Notes under the pieces: generated by a model
Told to the model about the DNA's origin: nothing
Database searches by the model: none
What the model saw: the letters and a program-made list of their open reading frames with translations, nothing else
Translations under genes and position numbers: made by a program
Source: Klebsiella sp. BIGb0138
Lineage (GTDB): Bacteria > Pseudomonadota > Gammaproteobacteria > Enterobacterales > Enterobacteriaceae
Direction of reading: 5' to 3'
Length of the DNA stretch: 64,000 nucleotides
NCBI RefSeq assembly: GCF_004342285.1
Contig: NZ_SMCV01000007.1
Coordinates: forward strand, 248,001 to 312,000
In this document: positions 1-9,487 of the stretch, piece by piece
Numbering within the stretch: the first letter of the stretch is position 1
How the letters are laid out: the number at the start of each line of letters is the position of its first letter

Positions 1-174
1 ATATCGGTCATTGACTAATACTTTTGAGGAATACAGCTTCATGGACTCCCCAGGAAGTAATAAAATATCGGCCTCGTACCACAGGATAAATTTTAAAAAA
101 TATAATCCTGAGACACTTGAAAATGCCACGCCAGAATGTGGGCAGATGATGGTATTCAGGACCGTCCATTTCAT
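1..174 (-). CDS. Unrecognised protein, N-terminal 58 residues only
   Basis: An open frame runs off the left edge. The start at 174 is chosen because a strong AAGGAGG ribosome site lies directly upstream, which favours it over the overlapping frame that starts at 223. The visible part begins MKWTVLNTIICPHSG and is followed by a hydrophobic, aromatic-rich stretch and the segment ILLLPGE. The Cys-Pro-His motif near residues 11-13 recalls small PAAR-like or metal-binding proteins, but I cannot assign a family. It reads in the same direction as the decayed BamA-like gene upstream and may have shared its transcript. The surrounding DNA is AT-rich compared with the rest of the window, as is common in acquired regions. 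Confidence 0.5.
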   Translation of the reverse strand, partial: MKWTVLNTIICPHSGVAFSSVSGLYFLKFILWYEADILLLPGESMKLYSSKVLVNDRY

Positions 175-461
175 ATCGCCTCCTTGTGATCTCTGGCCAT
201 AATCCTGTTGATAGTGATAGCAAAGATCATAATTAACCGCAAGCCCTCTCCACAATATTATACAAAAATCGTGAGCGGCAGAGATTCAACTAACTATTTA
301 TAAGTAAGTTCTCTAATATATAATACGTAGAGGCAGGGATATAAATACATAATTCTACATTTGAATCGGTATAAATTTACAATAACAACTTTCTGTTACT
401 GAAGATAATGAAAACAGGGCGCGCAGGCCGCAATCAGCCCCATCGCGCCCCTGGCGGGTAG

Positions 462-1358
462 TTACCAGGTTTTGCCGATATTAAACTGAAATTGCTCAGC
501 TTTATCACCAGCATATTTTTTCAATGGCTCGGCCCATGAAAAGACCAGCGGACCCAGCGGTGACATCCATTGTACCGCAATACCTGCCGACATACGGATA
601 TGCAGAGGATCGCTATAGTCCGGGATTCCCGCGGCCTCGGTTTGGGCACTGTTTTTCCAGGGCGTGCTCCAGACTGTAGCGGCATCAACAAATAACGACG
701 TGCGCAAACTGTCGGCATATTTATCATTAATAAACGGTGTCGGAACAATAAATTCGCTGTTCAGCACCGCCATCGCATTTCCCCCCAGCGCATCGGAGGA
801 GCTGTCCAGCGGGCAGCCGCTATAGCTGCTTTCAGAACCATTACACCGGTAGTAAGCCGCCTTCGGACCAATCGTATTGGATGAGAAACCGCGCACCGAC
901 GTCGAGCCTCCCGCATAAACGTTAGCGTAAAACGGGACGGTTTTGCCATTCAAACCGCCGGCGTAGCCCGCGTTCAGATGCTCCATCCACAGCCAGTTTT
1001 TTCCCTCATCAAAAGGTAAATACTGGGTGCTATCGAGGGTGAGTTTGTAATAACTGTTATCGGAACCCGGCACGGTCACTTTCCCGCTCAGGCTGCTTTT
1101 ATTCCCGGCATGGGGGAGAAACCCGCGGTCGAGATTATTGTAGCTTTACCCCAGGCTGGCAAAGAAATCGTTCGCACGATACTTCGCCCCGCTGTTGCCA
1201 TCTTTAGTCACGACATCCGGATAGATTCCTCGCGAATTAAGGTAATTCCGGTACCTTTAAAACCCGGGAATAAAATGAAGGGATCTTGAATAAATTATGC
1301 AGCGCGAAGGAATAAGTAACCAGCATAACTGAGGCGTCAACCTGGATATTTTCTTCAT
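462..1358 (-). pseudogene. BamA/Omp85-like outer membrane protein, internally deleted remnant
   Basis: The C-terminal ~205 residues (462-1079) match the end of the BamA beta-barrel: [28 protein letters not shown] with the conserved VRGF loop, [25 protein letters not shown] and the terminal FNIGKTW. The same frame continues upstream as [13 protein letters not shown] and further barrel-like sequence back to about 1254. It is broken by TAA at 1146-1148, where E. coli BamA has a Trp, and by another stop at about 1257. At 1358 a start with GAGGAAAAT upstream opens a signal-peptide-like sequence, MKKISRLTPQLCWLLIPS, in another frame. A full BamA has about 800 residues, so the middle (all POTRA domains and the early barrel) is missing. 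I infer a dead second bamA copy; the essential bamA lies elsewhere. Confidence 0.8.
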
Positions 1359-1531
1359 ATTTTCCTCAAATTCATCGCATAGATTATGCGGGGCTTATGG
1401 GAACATCAAAGCAAGCCAGGAGTTGTATCTAAAAGCAAAGTAGTGGCGCCTTACCAGGGATGGTGGGGCATTTATCCGATCTCCCGTCGCCATCTCACCC
1501 CTGATGGAGGGAGTACAGTCCTGGAACGAAC

Positions 1532-1888
1532 ATGAAACAGCGTAAAAATGAGATCCCGCTGGCCATTCTTGACGCGCTGGTGCGTTGGATCAAGAATAAT
1601 CTTGAGAAAAAACTTACGGTTAATGCGCTAAGTATGTTCTCCGGCTATTCCGAGTGGCACCTTTTTCGCCTGTTCCGCCAACATTTTAATCTGTCACCAA
1701 TGGAATACATCAGGCAGCAGCGCATGTTGCTATGTCGGGAGCTATTACAGATCCAACCGGCCTTTCGCATCGTTGATATTTGCGTGATGACCGGATACGA
1801 GGATATCAGTGCATTTAATCGTACCTTTAAAAGGTATTATGCGCTCACCCCCACGCAGTTTCGTCAGCGTATCAGCGCCCTGTCCTGA
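1532..1888 (+). CDS. AraC/XylS-family regulator, single DNA-binding domain
   Basis: This 118-residue protein consists of little more than the double helix-turn-helix domain of AraC/XylS regulators. The first HTH is near residues 30-50 (LTVNALSMFSGYSEWHLFRLFRQ). The second is near 80-105 and carries the family signature IVDICVMTGYEDISAFNRTFKRYYALTPTQFR. The size matches SoxS, MarA and RamA, but the sequence is clearly different from all three. It diverges from the BamA-like relic and converges on the FepA-type receptor gene. Small AraC proteins are usually controlled by their own abundance, and no ligand domain is present. Control of the neighbouring receptor or the dead bamA-like gene is a guess from position. 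Confidence 0.85.
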   Translation: MKQRKNEIPLAILDALVRWIKNNLEKKLTVNALSMFSGYSEWHLFRLFRQHFNLSPMEYIRQQRMLLCRELLQIQPAFRIVDICVMTGYEDISAFNRTFKRYYALTPTQFRQRISALS

Positions 1889-1963
1889 TGAGCACCTTTC
1901 CAGCCATTGACCTGAGTCGCCGTCAAAAGCCGGGATAGTCAAATATCCCGGCCAGGCACAATA

Positions 1964-4231
1964 TCAGAAATGCGTATTTACGCTGACATAGAAGGTTCGC
2001 CCTGATTCATTATAGGTTTCAGTACCAGCGCCGTATAAATAGGCGCCGGTAGTCGCGTTCCCCGTCGTTTGCGCATTCCCCGCGCGATAGTGGCGAATAT
2101 CAAAGAGATTATCCACCCCGCTGGTCAGGCTCAGGTTTTTGTTAACATCCCAGGTCGCACTCAAGCCGACAATGCTGTACGGGCTCACCTCATTGAGTTC
2201 GCTGCCGGACACCGCCTCACCTTTGTAATTGAAACGTTTAGGTTTCTGACGTCCGTACCAGGTAAAGGTGCTCTGCAACGAGAGATCGTCGCGCATCTGC
2301 CAGCTCAGCGTTGAGTTGAGGGTAAACTGCGGGATGACCGACAGGCGATCGCCGGTGGTCTTATTCTTACTTTGCAGCATCCAGGTCAGGTTATTGCTCC
2401 AGTTGACCGTTTCGCTCACCGGCAGGTTCAATGAACCTTCCAGCCCCTCCACCAACGCTTTCGGCACGTTTTCCCACTGATAAATATTAGTGGTGCCGTT
2501 GCTGGCCGTACCGACCGCCGAGTATCCGGATTCGATTTTATTGTGATAATCGTTGCGGAAATAAGTCACTCCCGCCTGATAGCCTTCATGCTTGTATTCA
2601 AGGCCAATCTCTTTGTTGACGCTGGTTTCCGCTTTCAGGTCGCTATTGCCCATCAGATAGCAGGCAGCGCTGCTGGCGTAGCACCCCTGACCGTTGCTGT
2701 AGAGGATGTAGTTAGGGTTGAGCTGATAGAGATTCGGCGCTTTATAGGCGCGGGCGATCCCCAGCTTCAAGGTCCAGTCATCGCTCAGGCCCTGCGACAG
2801 ATTCAGCGACGGGCTCCAGTTATTGCCCACGATGCTGTGGTGGTCAAAACGCAGCGCCGGCGTCAGCATCGTGCTATCGCTCAGCGCGAGATTATCTTCG
2901 CCAAACAGCGAGAAAATTTCGGCGCTGCTGTACGGGCTACGGCCGGTAGCGGAGATGCCGTCGATAGCGCCGTAAGAGAGCGCCTGCGTGGTCGACACGC
3001 CATCTTTCATCCGCTGCTGGTTCCACTCGGTACCCAGCGTCAGGTTCTGGTCGACCCCGAAGGTGAACGGGATATTCACTTCGCTATGCAGCAGGACGTC
3101 AGCCAGATCGATATCCGAGAACTCACTACTGGAGAAGATGCCCTCCGTGCCCCCAGCCAGCCCCTCATTCATACGCGAGTTACGGGTATGCTCATACTGG
3201 GCGTAACTATTACTGGTCACCCCGTTATCCCACCCTCCGGTCCAGGTCAGGCCATAGGTCTGCCGGTAGATTCGGTTGGTCTCTTTGCCATACATACTTT
3301 TCACCAGCGTACTGGTGTTGGTGTTCTGCGTATCGCCGGCATAGAGGTTGCCCTGGCGGCTGTAGCTGGTTTCAAATTCCAGCGCCTGCATCGGCGCAAA
3401 TTCCCAGCGCAGCTTGCCATGGATATCTTTGTTGACCACCCCTTCGCGCCCGGCCGGGTAGGAGCCCGCATAGGTACCGGTTCGCGCTGCTTCATGGCCG
3501 GAGTTAATATCCTGGGCATCGGCCTGAGTCTTACTCAGGTTCCCCCATAGATTGAAACTCACGCTGTCCGACAGCGGGCCATTCAGGCTGAAGTTGGTAC
3601 GCTTCGTCGCGCCCTCTTTCCGGTGCTGGGGCGCGTTCATGTAGGTATTCCATGAGCCATGCCATTCATTGTTAACGGGTTTAGTGATGATATTCACCAC
3701 CCCGCCCATTGCGCCATTGCCATAACGCGCTGCTGCCGGGCCACGGATCACGTCGATGTGATCGATCATCTCCGCCGGTACCCATCCGGTATCGCCACGG
3801 GTATCCCGATCGCCTCGCCAGCCATAACGCACCGAGTTGCGGCTGGTCACCGGCTTGCCATCAATCAGTATCAGCGTATTTTCCGGCCCCATGCCGCGGA
3901 TATCGATTTGCCGGTTATTACCGCGCTGGCCGCTGGTCGAGTTGCCGGTGAGGTTCACCCCCGGCTGGGTACGGATCAGTTCAGAGATATCGCGGGCAGG
4001 AGGGTGTTTGCGAATTTCATCGGCGGTGAGCGTCGAAACGCCGGGAGCCTGTAAGTTCTGTTTGGCGGCGGTGACCACCATCGTCTCTTCAGCATGTGTC
4101 GAGGCGTCGGCCACATCGGCCTTCTTCGTTTCGTCCGGAGTGCTGCTATCAGCGGCCTGCGCTGGCAACGCCACGCCCCAGATAGCCGCATGAATCAGCA
4201 CGGCCAGCGAGTAGTGCGAGTATCGTTTCAT
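1964..4231 (-). CDS. fepA: FepA-type TonB-dependent catecholate siderophore receptor
   Basis: This is an outer membrane receptor for ferric enterobactin-like siderophores, energised by TonB-ExbBD. The start at 4231 gives a 755-residue precursor beginning MKRYSHYSLAVLIHAAIWG, a signal peptide ending near AQA. The TonB box region (ETMVVTA) follows, then the plug with GNSTSGQRGNNRQIDIRGMG and NTLILIDGKPV, and a 22-strand barrel ending in VNTHF with a terminal Phe. Similarity to FepA holds along the whole length. It is not next to fes or ent genes, so I take it as a second, FepA/IroN-like copy; the symbol marks the family rather than the canonical locus. Fur-like sites lie about 280 bp upstream. 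A 16-codon frame (4277-4228) ends in TGA overlapping the ATG. Confidence 0.9.
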   Translation of the reverse strand: MKRYSHYSLAVLIHAAIWGVALPAQAADSSTPDETKKADVADASTHAEETMVVTAAKQNLQAPGVSTLTADEIRKHPPARDISELIRTQPGVNLTGNSTSGQRGNNRQIDIRGMGPENTLILIDGKPVTSRNSVRYGWRGDRDTRGDTGWVPAEMIDHIDVIRGPAAARYGNGAMGGVVNIITKPVNNEWHGSWNTYMNAPQHRKEGATKRTNFSLNGPLSDSVSFNLWGNLSKTQADAQDINSGHEAARTGTYAGSYPAGREGVVNKDIHGKLRWEFAPMQALEFETSYSRQGNLYAGDTQNTNTSTLVKSMYGKETNRIYRQTYGLTWTGGWDNGVTSNSYAQYEHTRNSRMNEGLAGGTEGIFSSSEFSDIDLADVLLHSEVNIPFTFGVDQNLTLGTEWNQQRMKDGVSTTQALSYGAIDGISATGRSPYSSAEIFSLFGEDNLALSDSTMLTPALRFDHHSIVGNNWSPSLNLSQGLSDDWTLKLGIARAYKAPNLYQLNPNYILYSNGQGCYASSAACYLMGNSDLKAETSVNKEIGLEYKHEGYQAGVTYFRNDYHNKIESGYSAVGTASNGTTNIYQWENVPKALVEGLEGSLNLPVSETVNWSNNLTWMLQSKNKTTGDRLSVIPQFTLNSTLSWQMRDDLSLQSTFTWYGRQKPKRFNYKGEAVSGSELNEVSPYSIVGLSATWDVNKNLSLTSGVDNLFDIRHYRAGNAQTTGNATTGAYLYGAGTETYNESGRTFYVSVNTHF

Positions 4232-4890
4232 GAAATATGCCCTGTTTTCTTTTTGCTGTCGGGGCACGCCTCCTTCATCATTCAGCAAAACAGCGGCAAT
4301 CATTTCCACGCGTACAACTTTATGCCTGGTTTTGGCGTAGCAAAACCCTCCCGATTAATGCCCGGGACAGGAATAAACAACCTTTAGCCAAAATATAAAC
4401 GCTCACCCTGTTAAAAAACGATAAAAGGCGCGTGTCGCGCTATTCTTAGATAACGTTTTGCGATCGGCATGCAATATGATTATTGTGCCGTGCCACGTTA
4501 TTAGAAATGAGAGTTATTATCAAGATGAGAATAATAAATTGTCGCAGCTTTTTAAATATAACAAATAAAACAACAGCATAAGCAATTCATCATGTCGGCG
4601 CACCGGAGTATGAATTAATAAAAATAATTGCATACACACAAAAAAATCATTATTTCCCCATATTATTTCCACAATTAGTTAAGCATATTTATTTTATTAT
4701 GCAGAACCTATTGCAGTTCAACAAAAATAGATAATGGTCAAATACGCCATATCCACCACCGCACGCAGGGCCTCATCGCTCCCCGTCAAAGCCCACAATA
4801 AACGCCCCCGTTCACGCCGGCGAAGACGCAGACCGCGTCAGCCGCGCGGTGAGGCGACGGAAATCCGCGCCTTCTCGTTGTTGCGCAGCC
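4232..4890. other. Long gene-poor region between the receptor gene and ssb
   Basis: About 660 bases without a convincing gene. It holds the receptor leader, Fur-like sites near 4506-4537 and a very AT-rich stretch (about 4540-4735). The short open frame at 4734-4937 is an Arg/Pro-rich translation without a ribosome site and runs through the ssb terminator, so I do not call it a gene. Confidence 0.6.
4506..4537 (-). promoter_or_regulatory. Fur-like iron box(es) for the FepA-type receptor
   Basis: The stretch AAATGAGAGTTATTATCA (ending 4522) is close to common enterobacterial Fur sites. Read on the minus strand it gives TGATAATAACTCTCA, which matches the 7-1-7 Fur consensus TGATAATnATTATCA at 12 of 14 positions. 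A second, overlapping ATGAGAATAATAA follows to about 4537. The distance of roughly 280 bp to the receptor start implies a long leader. Confidence 0.55.
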
Positions 4891-4922
4891 ATAAAAAAGC
4901 CCCGCAAAACGGGGCTTTAAAT
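4891..4922 (-). terminator. ssb terminator
   Basis: The stem AAGCCCC / GGGGCTT has a short CGCAAAAC-type loop. It is flanked by an A-run on one side and a T-rich run on the other, so it may act in both directions. It lies just past the ssb stop codon. Confidence 0.75.
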
Positions 4923-4958
4923 TTATTTATGCCTTAGCCACAGCAGCGAAGGTTGAGC

Positions 4959-5486
4959 TTAGAACGGGATATCGTCATCGAAATCCATCGGCGGCTCGTT
5001 AGAAGGCGCTGCCGGCGCCTGCTGCTGCGGACGAGACTGCGCGCCGCCGCTGAACTGGTTGCCGCCCTGCGGCTGCTGAGGCTGACCCCAACCGCCCTGC
5101 TGCTGACCGCCGCCCGCAGCCGGAGCGCCGCCGCCCTGACGGCCGCCCAGCATCTGCATGGTGCCGCCCACGTTCACCACGATCTCGGTGGTGTATTTTT
5201 CCGTGCCGGACTGATCGGTCCATTTACGGGTACGCAGCTGGCCTTCAATGTACACCTGAGAGCCTTTACGCAGGTACTCACCCGCGACTTCAGCCAGCTT
5301 GCCGAACAGCACAACGCGGTGCCATTCAGTCTGTTCTTTCATTTCGCCGGTCTGCTTATCGCGCCAGGATTCGGAAGTCGCCAGCGTGAAGTTGGCGACT
5401 GCGCCGCCACTCGGCATGTAGCGTACTTCCGGGTCCTGCCCCAGATTACCGACGAGAATCACCTTGTTTACGCCTCTGCTGGCCAT
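4959..5486 (-). CDS. ssb: Single-stranded DNA-binding protein
   Basis: SSB coats single-stranded DNA during replication, repair and recombination. The 175-residue protein has the OB-fold in residues 1-112 (starting [20 protein letters not shown], with the conserved [14 protein letters not shown]). A Gly/Gln/Pro-rich disordered linker follows, and the acidic tip MDFDDDIPF that docks partner proteins ends the chain. Length and both ends match E. coli SSB (178 residues). The small length difference lies in the linker. It diverges from uvrA, and the SOS box lies between them, as in E. coli. Identification is essentially certain. Confidence 0.98.
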   Translation of the reverse strand: MASRGVNKVILVGNLGQDPEVRYMPSGGAVANFTLATSESWRDKQTGEMKEQTEWHRVVLFGKLAEVAGEYLRKGSQVYIEGQLRTRKWTDQSGTEKYTTEIVVNVGGTMQMLGGRQGGGAPAAGGGQQQGGWGQPQQPQGGNQFSGGAQSRPQQQAPAAPSNEPPMDFDDDIPF

Positions 5487-5635
5487 GATCGAATCTCCTG
5501 AATAGGTTTCTTAATAAGTGTAAACCGGTAATTCTAACACCACAAAGGGGCATTTTGATAGCTGCGAGGCAGATTCCAGTAAACATCTTATCGCCCCGGC
5601 GTTTTTCATCGCGTACTCCGATTACCGTTCCAATA

Positions 5636-5651
5636 CTGTATATTCAAACAG
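5636..5651. promoter_or_regulatory. LexA (SOS) box between ssb and uvrA
   Basis: The sequence CTGTATATTCAAACAG fits the LexA core CTG-N10-CAG with the usual alternating AT centre. It sits in the divergent ssb/uvrA promoter region, about 90 bp before the uvrA start, at the same place as the E. coli operator. Confidence 0.9.
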
Positions 5652-5739
5652 GTCGGATTGTGCCATAATTAGCCGTTTCCGCCGTTTGTTCTTCTATGCA
5701 AACCAGGCAGTCCGTGTATCTACCTACCGGGAAAGGTGA

Positions 5740-8565
5740 ATGGATAAGATCGAAGTTCGGGGCGCCCGCACCCATAATCTCAAAAACATCAACCTCGTCA
5801 TCCCACGCGACAAACTGATTGTCGTTACCGGGCTGTCAGGATCAGGCAAATCCTCATTGGCTTTCGACACGCTGTATGCCGAAGGACAGCGTCGTTACGT
5901 TGAATCACTTTCCGCCTATGCGCGTCAGTTCCTGTCGCTGATGGAGAAACCGGACGTCGATCATATCGAGGGGCTGTCGCCGGCGATTTCCATTGAGCAG
6001 AAATCAACGTCCCATAACCCTCGCTCGACGGTCGGTACCATCACCGAGATTCACGACTATCTGCGCCTGCTGTATGCGCGCGTCGGCGAGCCGCGCTGCC
6101 CGGACCATGATGTCCCGCTGGCGGCGCAGACCGTCAGCCAGATGGTCGATAACGTGCTCTCCCAGCCGGAAGGCCAGCGCCTGATGCTGCTGGCGCCGAT
6201 TATTAAAGAGCGCAAGGGGGAGCACAGCAAAACGCTGGAAAATCTGGCCAGCCAGGGCTATATCCGCGCCAGGATCGACGGCGAAGTCTGCGATCTTTCC
6301 GATCCGCCGAAGCTGGAACTGCAAAAGAAACACACCATCGAAGTGGTTATCGATCGCTTCAAAGTCCGCGACGATCTGTCTCAGCGTCTGGCCGAGTCGT
6401 TCGAAACCGCCCTGGAGCTCTCCGGCGGTACCGCCGTGGTCGCCAATATGGATGATGAAAAAGCGGAAGAGCTGCTGTTCTCCGCCAATTTCGCCTGCCC
6501 GATTTGCGGCTACAGCATGCGCGAGCTGGAGCCGCGCCTGTTTTCTTTCAACAACCCGGCGGGCGCCTGCCCGACCTGCGACGGTCTTGGCGTCCAGCAG
6601 TACTTCGATCCCGACAGGGTTATCCAGAACGTGGAGCTGTCGCTGGCAGGCGGGGCGATCCGCGGCTGGGATCGCCGTAACTTCTATTATTTCCAGATGT
6701 TGAAGTCGCTGGCGGAGCACTATCAGTTTGATATCGAAGCGCCGTGGGGGACCCTCAACGCCGACGTTCAGAAAGTGATCCTCTACGGTTCAGGCAAAGA
6801 GAATATTGAATTCAAGTATATGAACGATCGCGGCGACACCTCCGTGCGCCGCCACCCGTTCGAAGGGGTGCTGCACAATATGGAGCGCCGCTACAAAGAG
6901 ACCGAATCCAGCGCGGTGCGCGAGGAGCTGGCGAAGTTCATCAGCAACCGTCCGTGCACCAGCTGTCACGGGACCCGTCTGCGCCGCGAAGCCCGCCACG
7001 TGTTTGTCGAAAACACGCCGCTGCCGACCATCTCTGACATGAGCATTGGCCATGCGATGGACTTCTTCAACAATCTGAAGCTCTCCGGGCAGCGGGCGCA
7101 AATCGCCGAAAAAGTACTGAAAGAGATTGGCGATCGCCTGAAATTCCTCGTCAACGTCGGCCTGAATTACCTGACGCTCTCGCGCTCGGCGGAAACGCTC
7201 TCCGGGGGGGAAGCCCAGCGTATTCGTCTGGCAAGCCAGATTGGCGCCGGGCTGGTCGGAGTGATGTACGTGCTGGATGAACCTTCTATCGGCCTGCATC
7301 AACGCGATAACGAACGTCTGCTCGGTACCCTGGTCCATCTGCGTAACCTGGGCAACACGGTGATCGTCGTCGAGCACGATGAAGACGCTATCCGCGCCGC
7401 CGACCACGTGATCGACATCGGCCCGGGGGCCGGGGTACACGGCGGCCAGGTGGTGGCCGAAGGGACGCTGGAGGCGATCATGGCGGTGCCAGAGTCCCTC
7501 ACCGGGCAGTACATGAGCGGCAAACGTAAAATTGAAGTCCCGCAGCAGCGCGTGCCCGCCGACCCGGAAAAAGTCCTCAAGCTCACCGGCGCCCGCGGCA
7601 ACAACCTGAAGGATGTGACGCTGACGCTGCCGGTAGGCCTGTTTACCTGTATCACCGGGGTCTCCGGTTCGGGTAAATCGACGCTGATTAACGACACCCT
7701 GTTTCCGATTGCCCAGCGTCAGCTCAACGGCGCGACCATCGCTGAACCGGCCCCCTACCGCGATGTACAAGGACTGGAACACTTCGATAAGGTTATCGAT
7801 ATCGACCAGAGCCCCATTGGCCGTACGCCGCGTTCAAACCCGGCCACCTATACCGGCGTCTTCACGCCGGTGCGCGAACTGTTTGCCGGCGTGCCGGAAT
7901 CACGCTCGCGCGGCTACACGCCCGGGCGTTTCAGCTTTAACGTCCGCGGCGGCCGCTGCGAAGCCTGTCAGGGCGATGGCGTGATTAAAGTCGAAATGCA
8001 CTTCCTGCCGGATATTTACGTGCCGTGCGACCAGTGCAAAGGCAAGCGCTATAACCGCGAAACGCTGGAGATTAAGTACAAAGGCAAGACCATTCATGAA
8101 GTGCTGGATATGACCATCGAAGAAGCGCGTGAGTTCTTCGATGCCGTGCCGGCGCTGGCGCGTAAGCTGCAAACGCTGATGGACGTGGGCCTGACCTATA
8201 TCCGTCTCGGTCAGTCAGCCACCACTCTCTCCGGCGGCGAGGCCCAGCGCGTGAAGCTGGCGCGTGAGCTGTCGAAGCGTGGCACCGGGCAGACGCTATA
8301 TATTCTTGATGAGCCGACCACCGGCCTGCACTTCGCCGATATCCAGCAGCTGCTGGACGTGCTGCACCAGCTGCGCGATCAGGGCAACACCATCGTGGTC
8401 ATTGAGCATAACCTCGATGTCATCAAAACCGCTGACTGGATTGTGGACCTTGGGCCAGAAGGCGGCAGCGGCGGCGGTGAAATCCTCGTTTCCGGGACGC
8501 CAGAGACGGTTGCAGAGTGCGAAGCCTCGCACACCGCGCGCTTCCTCAAACCTTTGCTAAGCTAA
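5740..8565 (+). CDS. uvrA: Excinuclease ABC subunit A
   Basis: UvrA is the ATPase that finds DNA damage and loads UvrB in nucleotide excision repair. The 941-residue protein has two ABC modules. Walker A is GLSGSGKSS at residues 31-39 and GVSGSGKST near 640. The signatures are [12 protein letters not shown] and [12 protein letters not shown], with Walker B sequences VLDEPSIGL and ILDEPTTGL. CxxC zinc modules occur near 253-283 (CPICGY, CPTCDG) and 741-766 ([15 protein letters not shown]). Length equals E. coli UvrA within one residue. SOS control through the upstream LexA box is expected. The gene ends directly against the convergent yjbR stop codon. Confidence 0.98.
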   Translation: MDKIEVRGARTHNLKNINLVIPRDKLIVVTGLSGSGKSSLAFDTLYAEGQRRYVESLSAYARQFLSLMEKPDVDHIEGLSPAISIEQKSTSHNPRSTVGTITEIHDYLRLLYARVGEPRCPDHDVPLAAQTVSQMVDNVLSQPEGQRLMLLAPIIKERKGEHSKTLENLASQGYIRARIDGEVCDLSDPPKLELQKKHTIEVVIDRFKVRDDLSQRLAESFETALELSGGTAVVANMDDEKAEELLFSANFACPICGYSMRELEPRLFSFNNPAGACPTCDGLGVQQYFDPDRVIQNVELSLAGGAIRGWDRRNFYYFQMLKSLAEHYQFDIEAPWGTLNADVQKVILYGSGKENIEFKYMNDRGDTSVRRHPFEGVLHNMERRYKETESSAVREELAKFISNRPCTSCHGTRLRREARHVFVENTPLPTISDMSIGHAMDFFNNLKLSGQRAQIAEKVLKEIGDRLKFLVNVGLNYLTLSRSAETLSGGEAQRIRLASQIGAGLVGVMYVLDEPSIGLHQRDNERLLGTLVHLRNLGNTVIVVEHDEDAIRAADHVIDIGPGAGVHGGQVVAEGTLEAIMAVPESLTGQYMSGKRKIEVPQQRVPADPEKVLKLTGARGNNLKDVTLTLPVGLFTCITGVSGSGKSTLINDTLFPIAQRQLNGATIAEPAPYRDVQGLEHFDKVIDIDQSPIGRTPRSNPATYTGVFTPVRELFAGVPESRSRGYTPGRFSFNVRGGRCEACQGDGVIKVEMHFLPDIYVPCDQCKGKRYNRETLEIKYKGKTIHEVLDMTIEEAREFFDAVPALARKLQTLMDVGLTYIRLGQSATTLSGGEAQRVKLARELSKRGTGQTLYILDEPTTGLHFADIQQLLDVLHQLRDQGNTIVVIEHNLDVIKTADWIVDLGPEGGSGGGEILVSGTPETVAECEASHTARFLKPLLS

Positions 8566-8922
8566 TCACTGTGAAAGCTGCTGTCGGGTCGGGTCCGACA
8601 GCAGCCGTACCGCCTGCTGATAGGAGGCGTCGACCAGGTAGTAAATCTGTGAATCCGGCAAGGAGCCATCAAGAAATACCGTGCTCCAGTGGGCTTTATT
8701 CAGATGTCTGCTGGGCCGGACGTCAACGTGCTGTTCGCGCAGCAGTTCGGTAAGCTCCGGGCTGGCTTTCAGTGATACGGCGGGCCGCTTATCCTCCACC
8801 TCTTTCACCAACGCAAATAACACGTCCGACACTTTGATTTGCGTGGCTTTCCAGTCGCTATGCACGCTTTGCTCGGCGCCCGGTTTTGCCATGCAGTACA
8901 GCAATAACTCCGAAATGGTCAT
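8566..8922 (-). CDS. yjbR: MmcQ/YjbR-family protein
   Basis: This 118-residue protein belongs to the MmcQ/YjbR family (CyaY-like fold, proposed DNA binding). It shows the family segments YCMAKPGAEQSV, WKATQIKV, VDVRPSRHLNKAHWSTV and IYYLVDASYQQA. The sequence is close to E. coli YjbR except for a divergent C-terminus (SDPTRQQLSQ). Its stop codon abuts the uvrA stop with no spacer. Only 3 bases separate its start from the yjbQ stop, so the two are probably cotranscribed. The cellular role is not established. Confidence 0.93.
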   Translation of the reverse strand: MTISELLLYCMAKPGAEQSVHSDWKATQIKVSDVLFALVKEVEDKRPAVSLKASPELTELLREQHVDVRPSRHLNKAHWSTVFLDGSLPDSQIYYLVDASYQQAVRLLSDPTRQQLSQ

Positions 8923-8925
8923 CTG

Positions 8926-9342
8926 TTATTCCCCCGTGAGCGTCGCGACGATATGCCGCGAACCGCCGTGAATACGATGTTCCCCTAACCAGATCCCTTG
9001 CCAGGTCCCCAGCCTGACGCGCCCGTCCTGCACCGGCAGCAGCAGGGATACGCCAAGCATCGACGACTTGATATGCGACGGCATATCATCAGGACCTTCA
9101 TAATCATGTTCATACGGCGCATGATCCGGCACCGCGTTGAGAAAATACTGCTCCATGTCGTAGCGGACGGTCGGATCGCAGTTTTCGTTAAGCGTCAGGG
9201 AAGCGGAAGTGTGCTGGAGCAGCAGATGCAACATCCCGACCTTGACGCGCGACAGCGCGTGGAGCTGGCCCAGGATCTCATCGGTCACCAGATGGAAGCC
9301 GCGAGATTTTGCGCCTAACGTCAGCGTTTGTTGATGCCACAT
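8926..9342 (-). CDS. yjbQ: UPF0047-family protein YjbQ
   Basis: The 138-residue protein belongs to the secondary thiamine-phosphate synthase/UPF0047 family. It shows the conserved [15 protein letters not shown], the acidic [13 protein letters not shown], and the C-terminal [13 protein letters not shown] with [11 protein letters not shown]. coli YjbQ has weak thiamine phosphate synthase activity; its physiological substrate is unclear. The start at 9342 (MWHQQTLTL) is preferred over an upstream in-frame Met at 9468, because that extension overlaps the aphA terminator and is not conserved. It forms a pair with yjbR downstream. Confidence 0.93.
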   Translation of the reverse strand: MWHQQTLTLGAKSRGFHLVTDEILGQLHALSRVKVGMLHLLLQHTSASLTLNENCDPTVRYDMEQYFLNAVPDHAPYEHDYEGPDDMPSHIKSSMLGVSLLLPVQDGRVRLGTWQGIWLGEHRIHGGSRHIVATLTGE

Positions 9343-9425
9343 AAACGACCCCTGTTGCGAATGAATCTTTCTAAGTGTGCAGTAATAAGCAAAAAGGTAA
9401 AACCTCCCCACACGCTTTTTTGTAC

Positions 9426-9454
9426 AAAAAAGCGGCAGCCTGATGGCTGCCGCT
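9426..9454 (-). terminator. Hairpin terminator with A-run, between aphA and yjbQ
   Basis: The 10-bp stem AGCGGCAGCC / GGCTGCCGCT has a TGAT loop. On the minus strand it is followed by a T-run. It lies upstream of yjbQ and downstream of aphA, so it ends aphA transcription. Confidence 0.8.
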
Positions 9455-9487
9455 TTCGCGTCTGACATATTTCAGCAGAAGGTGAAA

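Noticed and set aside
2543-3550. 335-residue plus-strand frame inside the FepA-type receptor gene
   Set aside because: The receptor reading frame is full length and conserved; the opposite frame shows no domain.
4734-4937. 67-residue Arg-rich frame between the receptor gene and ssb
   Set aside because: No ribosome site, low-complexity basic translation, and it reads through the ssb terminator.
6790-7782. 330-residue minus-strand frame inside uvrA
   Set aside because: Antisense shadow of a fully intact uvrA; no ribosome site or domain.
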